Source of the DNA: Actinacidiphila acidipaludis
GTDB taxonomy: Bacteria > Actinomycetota > Actinomycetes > Streptomycetales > Streptomycetaceae
Direction: 5' to 3'
DNA: 64,000 bases
NCBI RefSeq assembly: GCF_019890725.1
Contig: NZ_JAINZZ010000005.1
Span: forward strand, 62,001 to 126,000
Part shown: one piece after another, positions 49,433 through 57,722 of the stretch
Layout: each line of letters starts with the position of its first letter
Numbering within the stretch: the first letter of the stretch is position 1
The notes under the pieces: generated by a model
Databases searched by the model: none
What the model was told of the DNA's origin: nothing
The model's input: the letters and a program-made list of their open reading frames with translations, nothing else
Made by a program: the position numbers and the translations under genes

Positions 49433-49450
49433 ATACCTTCACGAAGGAAT
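49433..49450. promoter_or_regulatory. Second ARE-like site, receptor binding candidate
   Basis: ATACCTTCACGAAGGAAT matches the perfect palindrome at 30348-30365 at 16 of 18 positions. It lies 44-61 nt upstream of the carboxylase beta gene and 43 nt from the histidine kinase start, so it could repress either or both. Confidence 0.75.
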
Positions 49451-49494
49451 CAATACCTGTCAGGCCGAACACCGATCGAACGGAGGTCCCAGCG

Positions 49495-51153
49495 ATGACC
49501 GTGATGGAGGAACGACCCGGTCCGGTCACGGCGACGGCGCCCGCACCCGCGGCGCCCGCACCCTTGGCGGCAACGGCAACGGCAACGGCACCCGTGTCCG
49601 CACCGGACGCGCACGCCAGGCTCCGGGAGTTGCAACGCCTCAGGGCGCGCGCCCACGAAGGCCCCGACCCGCAGGCGACCACCCGCCAGCACGCGCGCGG
49701 CAAGCTCACCGCACACGAGAGGATCGCGCTCCTGCTCGACGAGGGGTCGTTCACCGAGGTCGAGTCCCTGCGGCGGCACCGCGCCACCGGCTTCGGCCTG
49801 GAAGACAAGCGGCCGTCCGGCGACGGCGTCGTCACCGGATGGGGCACCGTCCACGGCCGGACCGTCTTCGTCTACGCGCACGACTTCCGGGTGTTCGGAG
49901 GCGCCCTCGGCGAGGCGCACGCGCAGAAGATCCACAAGCTGATGGACCTCGCGGCGGCCGCGGGCGCACCACTGGTCAGCCTCAACGACGGGGCCGGGGC
50001 CCGCATCCAGGAGGGCGTGTCCGCGCTCGCCGGCTACGGCGGCATCTTCCGCCGCAACGTCCGCCTGTCCGGCGTGGTCCCCCAGATCAGCGTGATACTG
50101 GGACCCTGCGCCGGCGGCGCGGCCTACTCCCCCGCACTCACCGACTTCGTCTTCATGGTCCGCGGCACCTCGCAGATGTTCATCACCGGCCCCGACGTGG
50201 TCCAGGCGGTCACCGGCGAGCAGGTCGGCCTCGACGGCCTCGGCGGCGCCGACGTGCACGCCACCTTGTCCGGCGTCGCCACCGCAGCCTACGACGACGA
50301 GGAGAGCTGCCTGCACGACGTCCGCTACCTGCTGTCGCTGCTGCCCGCCAACAACCACGAGCTCGCCCCGGCGCACGAAGCGTCCGACCCGGCCGACCGC
50401 TCCTGCGACGCGCTGCTGGACCTGGTGCCCGCCGAGGCCCAGCACGCCTACGACATGCGGGCCCTCATCGAACAGGTCGTGGACGACGGCGAGTTCTTCG
50501 AGGTGCACTCCGCCTGGGCGCCCAACCTGGTGTGCGCGCTGGCCCGGCTCGACGGCCAGGTCGTCGGGCTCGTCGCCAACCAGCCGGCCGCCATGGCCGG
50601 CGTCCTCGACATCGAGGCCTCCGAGAAAGGCGCGCGCTTCGTGCAGTTCTGCGACGCGTTCAGCATCCCGCTGGTCACACTCGTGGACGTCCCCGGCTTC
50701 ATGCCCGGCGTCGGCCAGGAACACGGCGGCATCATCCGGCACGGCGCGAAGCTGCTCTACGCCTACTGCAACGCCACCGTGCCCCGGATCCAGCTGATCG
50801 TCCGCAAGGCCTACGGCGGCGCGTACATCGTGATGGACTCCCGCTCCATCGGCGCGGACCTGTCCCTGGCCTGGCCGACCAACGAGATCGCCGTGATGGG
50901 CGCGGAGGGCGCCGCCAACGTCGTCTTCCGCAAGGAGATCGCGGCCTCCGACGACCCCGAGGCCGCCCGCGCCCGGCTCGTCCAGGAGTACCGCGACGAG
51001 CTGATGCACCCGTACTACGCCGCCGAACGCGGCCTGGTGGACGAGGTGATCGACCCGCGCGAGACCAGGGCCGTGCTCATCCGCTCCCTGGCCATGCTCC
51101 GCGCCAAACACGCGGACCTGCCCGCCCGCAAGCACGGCAACGCGCCGACATGA
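49495..51153 (+). CDS. Acyl-CoA carboxylase beta subunit (carboxyltransferase)
   Basis: A 552-aa carboxyltransferase. Segments typical of AccB/PccB proteins are RLRARAHEGPD, GKLTAHERIALLLDEGSFTEVE, FVYAHDFRVFGGALGEAHAQKI, SLNDGAGARIQEGV, ILGPCAGGAAYSPALTDF and GFMPGVGQEHGGIIRHGAKLLYA (second acyl-CoA/biotin motif), with GGAYIVMDSRSIGAD. It transfers CO2 from biotin to acetyl- or propionyl-CoA to form malonyl- or methylmalonyl-CoA. N-terminal 40 residues are Ala/Pro/Thr-rich. Its biotinylated alpha subunit is not in this window. Context suggests dedicated extender supply for FabH. ATG at 49495 follows GGAGGTCCC. Confidence 0.95.
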   Translation: MTVMEERPGPVTATAPAPAAPAPLAATATATAPVSAPDAHARLRELQRLRARAHEGPDPQATTRQHARGKLTAHERIALLLDEGSFTEVESLRRHRATGFGLEDKRPSGDGVVTGWGTVHGRTVFVYAHDFRVFGGALGEAHAQKIHKLMDLAAAAGAPLVSLNDGAGARIQEGVSALAGYGGIFRRNVRLSGVVPQISVILGPCAGGAAYSPALTDFVFMVRGTSQMFITGPDVVQAVTGEQVGLDGLGGADVHATLSGVATAAYDDEESCLHDVRYLLSLLPANNHELAPAHEASDPADRSCDALLDLVPAEAQHAYDMRALIEQVVDDGEFFEVHSAWAPNLVCALARLDGQVVGLVANQPAAMAGVLDIEASEKGARFVQFCDAFSIPLVTLVDVPGFMPGVGQEHGGIIRHGAKLLYAYCNATVPRIQLIVRKAYGGAYIVMDSRSIGADLSLAWPTNEIAVMGAEGAANVVFRKEIAASDDPEAARARLVQEYRDELMHPYYAAERGLVDEVIDPRETRAVLIRSLAMLRAKHADLPARKHGNAPT

Positions 51154-51419
51154 GCGCACCGGCCTCTCACGCGAACGCGCCGGCCACCGCGCTGGTGGGC
51201 GCGAGCGGGACGTCCCCCCATCAGGCCGGGACCGCCGCGGCGTTCCGCGTGGTCCGGGGGGACGCGACCCCGGCCGAACTCGCCGCACTCGCCGTCGTCC
51301 TGCTCAGCGTCAGCCGGCCGACCGACCAGGGCCCGGACGCCACCACGGAACCGCCCCGCGCGGCCTGGCACCGCCCCCGCCACGCCCACCACCGGTGCCC
51401 CCGCTCCTGGCGCCGCTGA
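51150..51419 (+). CDS. Acyl-CoA carboxylase epsilon subunit
   Basis: An 89-aa small subunit starting at ATG 51150 inside the end of the beta gene (ATGA overlap). The recognisable part is FRVVRGDATPAELAALAVVLLSV, the standard epsilon-subunit core; the C-terminal W-x-n-W region is His/Arg-rich (AAWHRPRHAHHR). Epsilon subunits are known to stabilise Streptomyces acyl-CoA carboxylases. A perfect terminator follows at 51421-51459. Confidence 0.88.
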   Translation: MSAPASHANAPATALVGASGTSPHQAGTAAAFRVVRGDATPAELAALAVVLLSVSRPTDQGPDATTEPPRAAWHRPRHAHHRCPRSWRR

Positions 51420-51420
51420 G

Positions 51421-51459
51421 CGTGTCCTGCGGCTCCCCTTTCGGGAGCCGCAGGACACG
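51421..51459. terminator. Perfect 17-bp terminator hairpin
   Basis: Arms 51421-51437 and 51443-51459 pair without mismatch around a 5-nt loop CTTTC. It closes the metabolite cluster and lies between convergent genes. Confidence 0.9.
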
Positions 51460-51504
51460 TGGAAGTCGTACTGCCATGAAGTGCTACGGCAGCACGCCCT
51501 CAGA

Positions 51505-52053
51505 TCACGTGTCGTACCCGTACCACGTCTGGTCCGGGTAGGGGCCGTACGGATAGATGTTGATCGCCGCACCGGCCGCGGTGGAAGCACCGGGAACGGA
51601 CATGGCCCAGCCCTGGATCGTCGACAGGGAGTCACTCCGGCTGCCGTACCACCACGTGAAGAGCTCCGTGTTCGGATTCCCGTTCGCCGCGTACGAGCCG
51701 CAGTTGCGAAGGGTGAGCTGGGCGGTGCTCCCGGGCACGTACGTAGCGCACAGATCGGTGTTCGTCGCGGGCTGAAGGTAGAACCATCCCGGATGGCTGT
51801 CCGAGGACTCCTCATGCCAGTACTGGTCCGGGTAACCCCCGCACGACCACTGGTCGATGACCTGCCCCGCATAGATGTTGTCACCGGGGATGGACATGCA
51901 CAGACCGGAGTTGCCGTTCTGGACCGTCATCGGCGAACCGGTGGACGCGGAAGCGGTGGCCGTGCTCGCGAAAAGCCCGATGGATGCCAGGAGACCCACC
52001 CCGAGGGCGTACCACCTGCGGCTTCGCTTCCGCGGGTCTAACGCTGCTGACAT
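51505..52053 (-). CDS. Secreted ricin-type lectin-like protein
   Basis: A 182-aa secreted protein: signal peptide 1-37 (MSAALDPRKRSRRW, ends SASTG), then a beta-trefoil-like domain with NGNSGLCMSIPGDNIYAGQVIDQWSCGG, FYLQPATNTDLCATYVPG and DQTWYGYD. Ricin-like Q-x-W motifs are present as DQYWH and DQTWY. Likely carbohydrate binding. Codon 5 (52039-52041) is TTA, so bldA probably controls it. Three 11-bp direct repeats lie 144-176 nt upstream (52197-52229). Confidence 0.78.
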   Translation of the reverse strand: MSAALDPRKRSRRWYALGVGLLASIGLFASTATASASTGSPMTVQNGNSGLCMSIPGDNIYAGQVIDQWSCGGYPDQYWHEESSDSHPGWFYLQPATNTDLCATYVPGSTAQLTLRNCGSYAANGNPNTELFTWWYGSRSDSLSTIQGWAMSVPGASTAAGAAINIYPYGPYPDQTWYGYDT

Positions 52054-52196
52054 AGTGATCCCTTCCGACTGGGGACTGCAGGCCGACGGCCGCCTGAGCG
52101 GTGTTCGCCGGTGGGCCGGGCATGTGTGCCACTTCGCGGCGCCCTGCTGACGCGAGACGATCGCCCCGGCTGCCTGACGGCGAGGCTAGGCGCACA

Positions 52197-52229
52197 CGTC
52201 CTACGTCCGTCCTAGATCCGTCCTAGGGG
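52197..52229. promoter_or_regulatory. Three 11-bp direct repeats (CGTCCTA) upstream of secreted lectin gene
   Basis: Units at 52197-52207, 52208-52218 and 52219-52229 each begin CGTCCTA, with exact 11-bp spacing (one DNA turn). The same motif and spacing occur at 55033-55065. Such arrays are typical of OmpR-type winged-helix regulators (SARP, PhoP). Confidence 0.65.
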
Positions 52230-52294
52230 TGCGGATCGCTTGCCTCACGTGCTCGTCGGCCAGGGGTGTCAGTGGAGGCTGGGATCGTGCTTTT

Positions 52295-52834
52295 GTGAGT
52301 GAACTGGTTGAGCGTGTCGATGAGCATGACCGCGTGCTCGGAGTCGTCGACCGGGACGAGGCGGTGCGTAGGAACTGGCCGCATCGCATTGCGACGACGA
52401 TCTGCCGTGACGGCGACGGGCGGATCCTGGTGGTGCGACGGGCCGAGACGATGTCCCGGTTCCCGGGCTACTACGACGTGATGGTCGGCGGTGGCGTGAA
52501 CGTGGGCGAGTCGTATGAGCATGCGGCGGCCCGCGAGCTGACGGAAGAACTGGGCGTCAGCGTGCCGGTGCGTTTCCTGTTCAAGTTCCTCTGCCGGGAC
52601 GGGATCAGCCCCGTGTGGTTCGGGGTGCACGAGGCTGTCGTGACAGACCCTTTGGTCCCGGACCCGGATGAGATCGCCTGGCAGGACTGGATGGCAGCGG
52701 ACGAACTTCGTCACGTCGCCGACCAATGGCCCTTCGTTCCAGGAGGGCGGAAGGCCCTGCGCCGATATCTGGAGTCCGGATGCGCACCTCAAGCCGCGAG
52801 GGGCACCTCGGAGCCCTCCTCGGGCTGCTGGTAG
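52295..52834 (+). CDS. Nudix hydrolase
   Basis: A 179-aa Nudix hydrolase. The Nudix box G-x5-E-x7-R-E-x2-E-E-x-G is complete (GGGVNVGESYEHAAARELTEELGV). The N-terminus ELVERVDEHDRVLGVVDRDEAVRRNWPHRI resembles isopentenyl-diphosphate isomerase/Nudix group proteins. The start is GTG at 52295; the frame opens earlier (ATG at 52229, over the third repeat) but without a ribosome site. The last 46 nt overlap the convergent DUF4234 gene. Confidence 0.9.
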   Translation: MSELVERVDEHDRVLGVVDRDEAVRRNWPHRIATTICRDGDGRILVVRRAETMSRFPGYYDVMVGGGVNVGESYEHAAARELTEELGVSVPVRFLFKFLCRDGISPVWFGVHEAVVTDPLVPDPDEIAWQDWMAADELRHVADQWPFVPGGRKALRRYLESGCAPQAARGTSEPSSGCW

Positions 52835-53190
52835 CGGGCCCAGATCTGGTTCAGCTCCTGCTGGTAGTACAGCACGTGCAGGCTGAAGACGAAGGCCAGA
52901 ACGAGCCCGATCAGCGGGTTGCAGGTGGCCTGCATCCCGGCCGCCTGCTGCATCCTGGCGATGCGCTGACCGGTGTTGTAGATCGAGACGAACGGAGGGA
53001 CGATCACCACCCAGCCGACCGTCACGGCCAGCACGGACACCACGGGGTCGACCGTGATCCCGCGGTCGAAGTCTCTGGCCTCACGATTGACCTTGTAGTA
53101 CCAGACCAGGTGGTAGATCCCCAGCGTCAGCAGCGGCCAGACCAACCAGACCAGGAAGATGTTGCGGGTCTTGCCCGCACGACCGGTCAT
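52789..53190 (-). CDS. DUF4234-family membrane protein
   Basis: A 133-aa membrane protein with TRNIFLVWLVWPLLTLGIYHLVWYYKVNREARDFD split into the typical N-terminal helix and Y-x-x-N-R-E loop, then two more helices (VSVLAVTVGWVVIVPPFVSIY, LIGLVLAFVFSLHVLYY) and a terminal coil. DUF4234 proteins are small, of unknown function, common in actinomycetes. ATG at 53190. Its 3' end overlaps the Nudix gene by 46 nt on the opposite strand. Confidence 0.85.
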   Translation of the reverse strand: MTGRAGKTRNIFLVWLVWPLLTLGIYHLVWYYKVNREARDFDRGITVDPVVSVLAVTVGWVVIVPPFVSIYNTGQRIARMQQAAGMQATCNPLIGLVLAFVFSLHVLYYQQELNQIWARYQQPEEGSEVPLAA

Positions 53191-53393
53191 GAAACGCTCC
53201 CCACATCCCGCGGACGCGTGTACGTGCAGGAACCGCGCCGGCCCACCCCGTGCAGCCAGGGCACCTGGCGTCACCGGCCTTCGGTCCTCCTTTCAGTGCA
53301 CCACGATCACCCCTGGCCCGCGCGCCGAAGCGCAGCTCGAAGTCGCCGTGGTCGTTGCCGGCGGGGTCGGCCGTCAGGCCGGCGGACAGGTCA

Positions 53394-54332
53394 TCACGCG
53401 TCCGCCCCACCGGAGGCGATGAGGCGCCGTGCCTTCGCCAGCCGGTCGTCGAGGCTGCGTCGGAAAGCCGAGAGAGCCGCCGTGTGCGAGTCGATGTACT
53501 GCTTGTCGTACGCGGTCTCCACGGCCACCGCGACGCCCATCAGATTCGTCGACAGCTTGCAGTCCAGATCGGCGGTCGCCGTGGCGATCTCCGCAGGCGA
53601 GTGAGTGCGGGAGACGGCCCCCGGCCCTGAGAACGACCGCCACTTCGGGTCGGCATAGGCTGCCCACGGTGACCCGTAGCTGAAGCCCTTGGACTTCATG
53701 CACCGGCTCCACTTGGCATTGGCACCGACCATCCGGGGATCCGTCGCCGGAACCTTCGGGCCGCCGTCGGGCAACTGGTTGGAGTCCGCGGGCATCGGCG
53801 GGTCTCCCACTTCCGCCCGTCCCCGGCCCAGGCACCCGTGGTCGGGCACGGCCTTCCCGTCATACACGGTGACGGGCTTGTTCGCTCGGTCCACACCGTC
53901 GAGCACCGCGAGCACCCCGTCGGAGACGGCCGGCGGGGCGCTGCTGCGACTGACCGCGTCGTACCCCTTGCTCTGCGGAGCGCTCGGGTCGAAGAAGCCA
54001 TACACCACGGAACGCTTCTTGAGCTCCCGCGGAGTGTCGCTGAACGCGGCGCCCCACTGCGGAGCCGGATAGGACAGGCCGTAACCCCGCACGCACCGCT
54101 GAGCCACCGCGGTGGAAGCCCTGAACAACGTCCTGGTCTGCTCCACGGTCACTTCGTACGAGTCGATGGGCAGTGCGATCTGGTCGACGGACGTGATCAC
54201 GGGGACGGGGCCGAGCGGCGGCGAACCGTGCTGCTCCGCCCTTCCGTGGGCACAGGAGGCGACAGAGATCACCGTTGCCAGAACTGCCGCGTATCGTGCT
54301 GCATTCATCGAAGCGGTCTTGATGCTCAACAT
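53394..54332 (-). CDS. Lipoprotein of unknown function
   Basis: A 312-aa lipoprotein: signal peptide with VISVASC lipobox (Cys27). The mature part has paired Cys (QRCVRGYG, DHGCLG, SRCMKSKGF, DLDCKL) that may form disulfides, and an extended C-terminal helix (TAYDKQYIDSHTAALSAFRRSLDDRLAKARR in two halves). ATG at 54332 has GAGG upstream; ATG at 54308 is an alternative without one. Similar proteins recur in Streptomyces but none has a known role. Confidence 0.75.
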   Translation of the reverse strand: MLSIKTASMNAARYAAVLATVISVASCAHGRAEQHGSPPLGPVPVITSVDQIALPIDSYEVTVEQTRTLFRASTAVAQRCVRGYGLSYPAPQWGAAFSDTPRELKKRSVVYGFFDPSAPQSKGYDAVSRSSAPPAVSDGVLAVLDGVDRANKPVTVYDGKAVPDHGCLGRGRAEVGDPPMPADSNQLPDGGPKVPATDPRMVGANAKWSRCMKSKGFSYGSPWAAYADPKWRSFSGPGAVSRTHSPAEIATATADLDCKLSTNLMGVAVAVETAYDKQYIDSHTAALSAFRRSLDDRLAKARRLIASGGADA

Positions 54333-54510
54333 GCGACCTCGAATGGTCCCGGTTCCCCCTGTTCGGTGCCGGCGGCCACCCACGCAGACCGGTGGCCGCC
54401 GGCACCGCAAAGGCGGGCTGAGTACGGCGAGCTTCACGATGCGGAACCGCGTAAGGCACGCCCGGACAGGCGGACGGTGTCCACCCCGTGCAGCGCCAAG
54501 GCTGCTGACG

Positions 54511-54882
54511 CTAGCTGGTGATGTAGACCCACCTGGTCGTCCACAGACAACCGCTCCCGCAGGCGGGCAGGTTCATGGTGCCGGGCGAGAAGTGGACCGG
54601 GGCCCAGCCGGTAGGATCCGTGACGTAGCCGGTGTTGACGCCGCTGCCGACCGCCCACGTGCCGGGAATGTTGGCCCAGCCGGGCCCGGTGCTTCCGTCC
54701 CGGCGCAAGACGTAGCAGTAGTCCGCCTCGCCATTCGCGCCTGAGCTGTACACGGTCACCCCGTTGGTCGGGCAACTGACGTTGACCACGGTGGCGCTGG
54801 CCGGTGCGGCCACTGCGACACCACCGACGAGGATGCCGCCGGCGACGGCGGCCGTTGCGAGCTTCTTGCCGATTCTCATCAT
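54511..54882 (-). CDS. Small secreted protein of unknown function
   Basis: A 123-aa secreted protein with signal peptide MMRIGKKLATAAVAGGILVGGVAVAAPASA given in two parts (MMRIGKKLATAAVAG, ends APASA), and a mature domain with four Cys (VSCPTNG, YCYVLRR, ACGSGCLW). Start ATG at 54882 is chosen because GGAGAG is 6 nt before it; ATG at 54897 is upstream. Its promoter region contains the 11-bp repeats at 55033-55065, as for the lectin gene at 51505-52053. Confidence 0.68.
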   Translation of the reverse strand: MMRIGKKLATAAVAGGILVGGVAVAAPASATVVNVSCPTNGVTVYSSGANGEADYCYVLRRDGSTGPGWANIPGTWAVGSGVNTGYVTDPTGWAPVHFSPGTMNLPACGSGCLWTTRWVYITS

Positions 54883-55032
54883 CGTGCTCTCCATCACTGC
54901 CGTTCGGCGTCACCGGTCACCGATGACCTGCGGATCGCCACGTCCGTGCCCCCTGATCGGGAGCCGGTTTCCGGGTGCGCGGGAAGCGAGCCGAGCACCC
55001 GACAGCGACGCTACGGAGCCGAGTCCGTCAGC

Positions 55033-55065
55033 CGTCCTAGGTTCGTCCTAGGTTCGTCCTGGAGA
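55033..55065. promoter_or_regulatory. Three 11-bp direct repeats (CGTCCTA/G) upstream of secreted-protein gene
   Basis: Units at 55033-55043 and 55044-55054 are identical (CGTCCTAGGTT) and the third (55055-55065) begins CGTCCTGGAG. Spacing is exactly 11 bp, as at 52197-52229. It lies about 150 nt upstream of the start at 54882. Confidence 0.65.
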
Positions 55066-55123
55066 CCCGAACCTGGCCACCACGCCCTCGGACGACCCCG
55101 CGGCGGCCTGGCTCCGACGACCC

Positions 55124-56077
55124 CTACATCCCCTGCTCCCAAAACCCCCGCGTGTCGACGTCCGCGGCGTCCGCCAGCGCCTCGAGTTCCGCGATTTCCT
55201 CGCCTGCCAGCTCGATACCGCGAGCTCGGACCAACCCGTCGATGTGACCCGCCTTCGTCACCCCGACGATCGGCGTGGTCCCCTTGGCGATCGCCCAGGC
55301 CGTCGCCACATCGGCGGCCGACGCCCCTCGGACCTCGCCGATCGCCCCCATCCGCTCCGTCAGCGCCTGCAACTGGGGCAGCATCCCGTTGTACACAGCC
55401 GCCCGGCTGCTCCCCTCCGGCAACGGATGCGCCGGGCTGTACCTGCCGGTCAGCGCTCCCTGCTCGAGGACCATGTAGGAGAAGAACCGCACATCGTGCT
55501 CGCGGCAGTGGTCGAGAATGCCCGCACGCTCAGAGCTCCGGTACAGGAGGCTGAAGTGGTTCTGCACCGCCTCCACGCGGAAACCGGCCTCGCCGAGGAT
55601 CCGATCGGCGAGAGCGATCTCCTCCATGTTGTGGTTCGAGACGCCGACATGCCTGATGGCGCCGCTCCTGAGCAGCGGGATCAGAGGCGGCGTCCACCGT
55701 GCCACGTCGGCAGGATTGTGGATCCAGAAGAGATCCACATAGTCCGTCCCCATCCGGTCCAGGCTCTGCCCCAGCATGTCCGCCACCGGATCCCCGCCGT
55801 CGCCCGCGATCTGCGGAGTGAACTTCGTCGACAGCTGATACTCACTGCGGTCATACCCCGCCAGCGCCTGGGCGAGGACGCTCTCCGAGCGACCCATGCC
55901 ATACACCACGGCGGTGTCCCACAAGGTCAACCCGTTCGACTGCGCCTTCTCGACGACCTCTCGCAGGCCGGACTCGCTCAGCCGGCTGCCGAAGTAGCCG
56001 TCGCCCGCCTCGCCGCTGTCTCCCCAGGCCCATGTACCCAACGCCACCGCCGGCACATCCAGCGCCTTGCTCGCCAT
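55124..56077 (-). CDS. Aldo/keto reductase
   Basis: A 317-aa AKR with the barrel start VALGTWAWGD, active-site Asp/Tyr in LWDTAVVYGMGRSE, the Lys/His region STKFTPQ and LFWIHNPAD, and the NADPH site ITPIVGVTKAGHIDG in the form TPIVGVTKAGH. Typical members reduce aldehydes or ketones of unknown physiological identity. ATG at 56077 has GGGAGC upstream. It is divergent from the MmyB-like regulator at 56215, its likely controller. Confidence 0.93.
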   Translation of the reverse strand: MASKALDVPAVALGTWAWGDSGEAGDGYFGSRLSESGLREVVEKAQSNGLTLWDTAVVYGMGRSESVLAQALAGYDRSEYQLSTKFTPQIAGDGGDPVADMLGQSLDRMGTDYVDLFWIHNPADVARWTPPLIPLLRSGAIRHVGVSNHNMEEIALADRILGEAGFRVEAVQNHFSLLYRSSERAGILDHCREHDVRFFSYMVLEQGALTGRYSPAHPLPEGSSRAAVYNGMLPQLQALTERMGAIGEVRGASAADVATAWAIAKGTTPIVGVTKAGHIDGLVRARGIELAGEEIAELEALADAADVDTRGFWEQGM

Positions 56078-56214
56078 GTCTTTGCTCCCTTGCTTGTTCT
56101 CGGGATCGTGTCGGAACGTCCGAACCCCAGGAGATCGCGACCGCCGCCGCCGGAGAAGGTCGCGTCCATGGGGGTACAACCTCAACCCCCTTCGCGCCCT
56201 GACCAGCGAATATC

Positions 56215-57126
56215 ATGGATGCCATGAACCAACATCCCGGAAACCGCGGCGATATCCGGGACTTCCTCACCAGCCGACGCGCCAGAATCACCCCGGCGCA
56301 GGCAGGACTGCCGACCAGCGCCCGTCGCCGGGTCCCCGGGCTGCGACGCGAGGAGGTCGCCGTCCTCGCCGGCGTGAGCACGGAGTGGTACACCCGGCTG
56401 GAGAAGGGGCACATCGGCGGCGTGTCCGAAGACGTCCTCGACGCGGTCGCCCGTGCCCTGCGCCTGGACGACGACGAGCGCACCTACCTGTTCGACCTCG
56501 CCCGGTCATCGCGGCACGCGCGTCCCACGCCGTCACGACGCGGGGACGTCGAGGTCCCGCCCCAGGTCCAGTGGCTGCTCGACTCCATGACGACGTCCTC
56601 GGCGTTCGTCCGCAACGGCCGCACGGACATCGTCGCCGGCAACCCCCTGGCCCGAGCCCTGCTCACGCCGATGTTCGACAGCGCCACCACCGACAGGCGC
56701 GGCCGCCCCAACATCGCCCGCTACGTCTTCCTCGACCCCGGTGCACCGGACTTCTTCGTCGACTGGGACGCCGCCGGCGTCGCCACCGCAGCCCTGCTGC
56801 GCGCCGAGGTCGCGCGCGAGCCCCGCGACCGGGCCCTGCGCGAACTCGTCGGCGAGCTGTCCACCCTCAGCCCGGAGTTCCGCAGCCAATGGGCCGCACA
56901 CGACGTCCTCATGCGCCACGACGGAGTCAAACGGCTCCAGCACCCCCACGTCGGCCACCTGGAACTGACCTTCCGGTCCCTCGACCTGCCCATGCCGGGC
57001 CGAGCCGTGCACGACCTGGTCACCTACACCGCCGAACCCGGCACCACGTCCGAGGACCGGCTCAAACTTCTTGCCATCTCGGCTGCGACACAAGCTCAGC
57101 CGGCACAGTCCAGCCGGCAGCCGTGA
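56215..57126 (+). CDS. MmyB-like XRE-family transcriptional regulator
   Basis: A 303-aa regulator. The helix-turn-helix is in residues 10-75 (RDFLTSRRARITPAQAGL, RRVPGLRREEVAVLAGVSTEWYTRLEKGH). The MmyB-like ligand domain follows (WLLDSMTTSSAFVRNGRTDIVAGNPLARAL, and LSTLSPEFRSQWAAHDV). MmyB regulates methylenomycin genes in S. coelicolor; most homologues flank oxidoreductase genes, as here. ATG at 56215 or 56224 could be used. Confidence 0.92.
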   Translation: MDAMNQHPGNRGDIRDFLTSRRARITPAQAGLPTSARRRVPGLRREEVAVLAGVSTEWYTRLEKGHIGGVSEDVLDAVARALRLDDDERTYLFDLARSSRHARPTPSRRGDVEVPPQVQWLLDSMTTSSAFVRNGRTDIVAGNPLARALLTPMFDSATTDRRGRPNIARYVFLDPGAPDFFVDWDAAGVATAALLRAEVAREPRDRALRELVGELSTLSPEFRSQWAAHDVLMRHDGVKRLQHPHVGHLELTFRSLDLPMPGRAVHDLVTYTAEPGTTSEDRLKLLAISAATQAQPAQSSRQP

Positions 57127-57350
57127 CGGTCGGGCAGGCCGGCGGCGCGGGCCGCGGCGAGCCAATGGACGGCGCTTGCACCCGTTATTGACCGCGACCG
57201 CGCGGCGCCCCAGGCCGCGGCCGGCTCTGACACGGTTCGTGCACGGCGCCCGGCTGCTCATCCTGCGGATCACCCGGCGAAAGCATCCAGAGGCCCTGCG
57301 GCCTCGCGTCTGGCAGCGATACCGTGCTCGGAGCGGAGCGAGGAGGGGGC

Positions 57351-57476
57351 ATGGGACGGCACGGCAGATCAGCGGTCAAGCAGTTCGCGCTGGCCGCCGC
57401 TGCCGCCACCCTGCTGTGGTTCGGCAGCGGCTGGCTCGCACACGTCGCGATCCGGGGACTGCTGGGCGGCTGGTGA
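57351..57476 (+). CDS. Very small membrane protein
   Basis: A 41-aa frame from ATG 57351 to TGA 57474-57476 with a strong AGGAGGGGG ribosome site. Sequence: basic MGRHGRSAVKQ, one hydrophobic helix (FALAAAAATLLWFGSGWLA), and a C-terminal HVAIRGLLGGW. Single-pass peptides of this size occur in actinomycetes. The helix and site support it, but no homology is seen. Confidence 0.5.
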   Translation: MGRHGRSAVKQFALAAAAATLLWFGSGWLAHVAIRGLLGGW

Positions 57477-57615
57477 CCGCGGCCTGCGCCAGATCCAGCG
57501 TCCCGTAGCACGCTCTCGTCATCGACGCGGCGGACGCGGCCCTGCCGGGGCGTCCAAGAGCCGACCTGTAGGCCGTCGTCCTGCCGGCCGCTGCCGGCGA
57601 TCACCACCGCGTGTG

Positions 57616-57661
57616 CAACCGACGCTTTGTGCAACCGGGTTGAAAGGTGAGGCGTCGGTTG
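57616..57661. promoter_or_regulatory. Nested inverted repeat upstream of Ser/Thr kinase
   Basis: CAACCGACGC (57616-57625) and GCGTCGGTTG (57652-57661) are perfect 10-bp arms. Inside is CAACC-G-GGTTG (57632-57642), and TGTGCAACCG occurs twice. It lies 62 nt before the kinase start. Confidence 0.5.
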
Positions 57662-57722
57662 TTATCGGTGGTCGGCGACGGACGGTCCGTGGCGCGGGTG
57701 GCTCGTGGGGCTGGTGAGTGTG

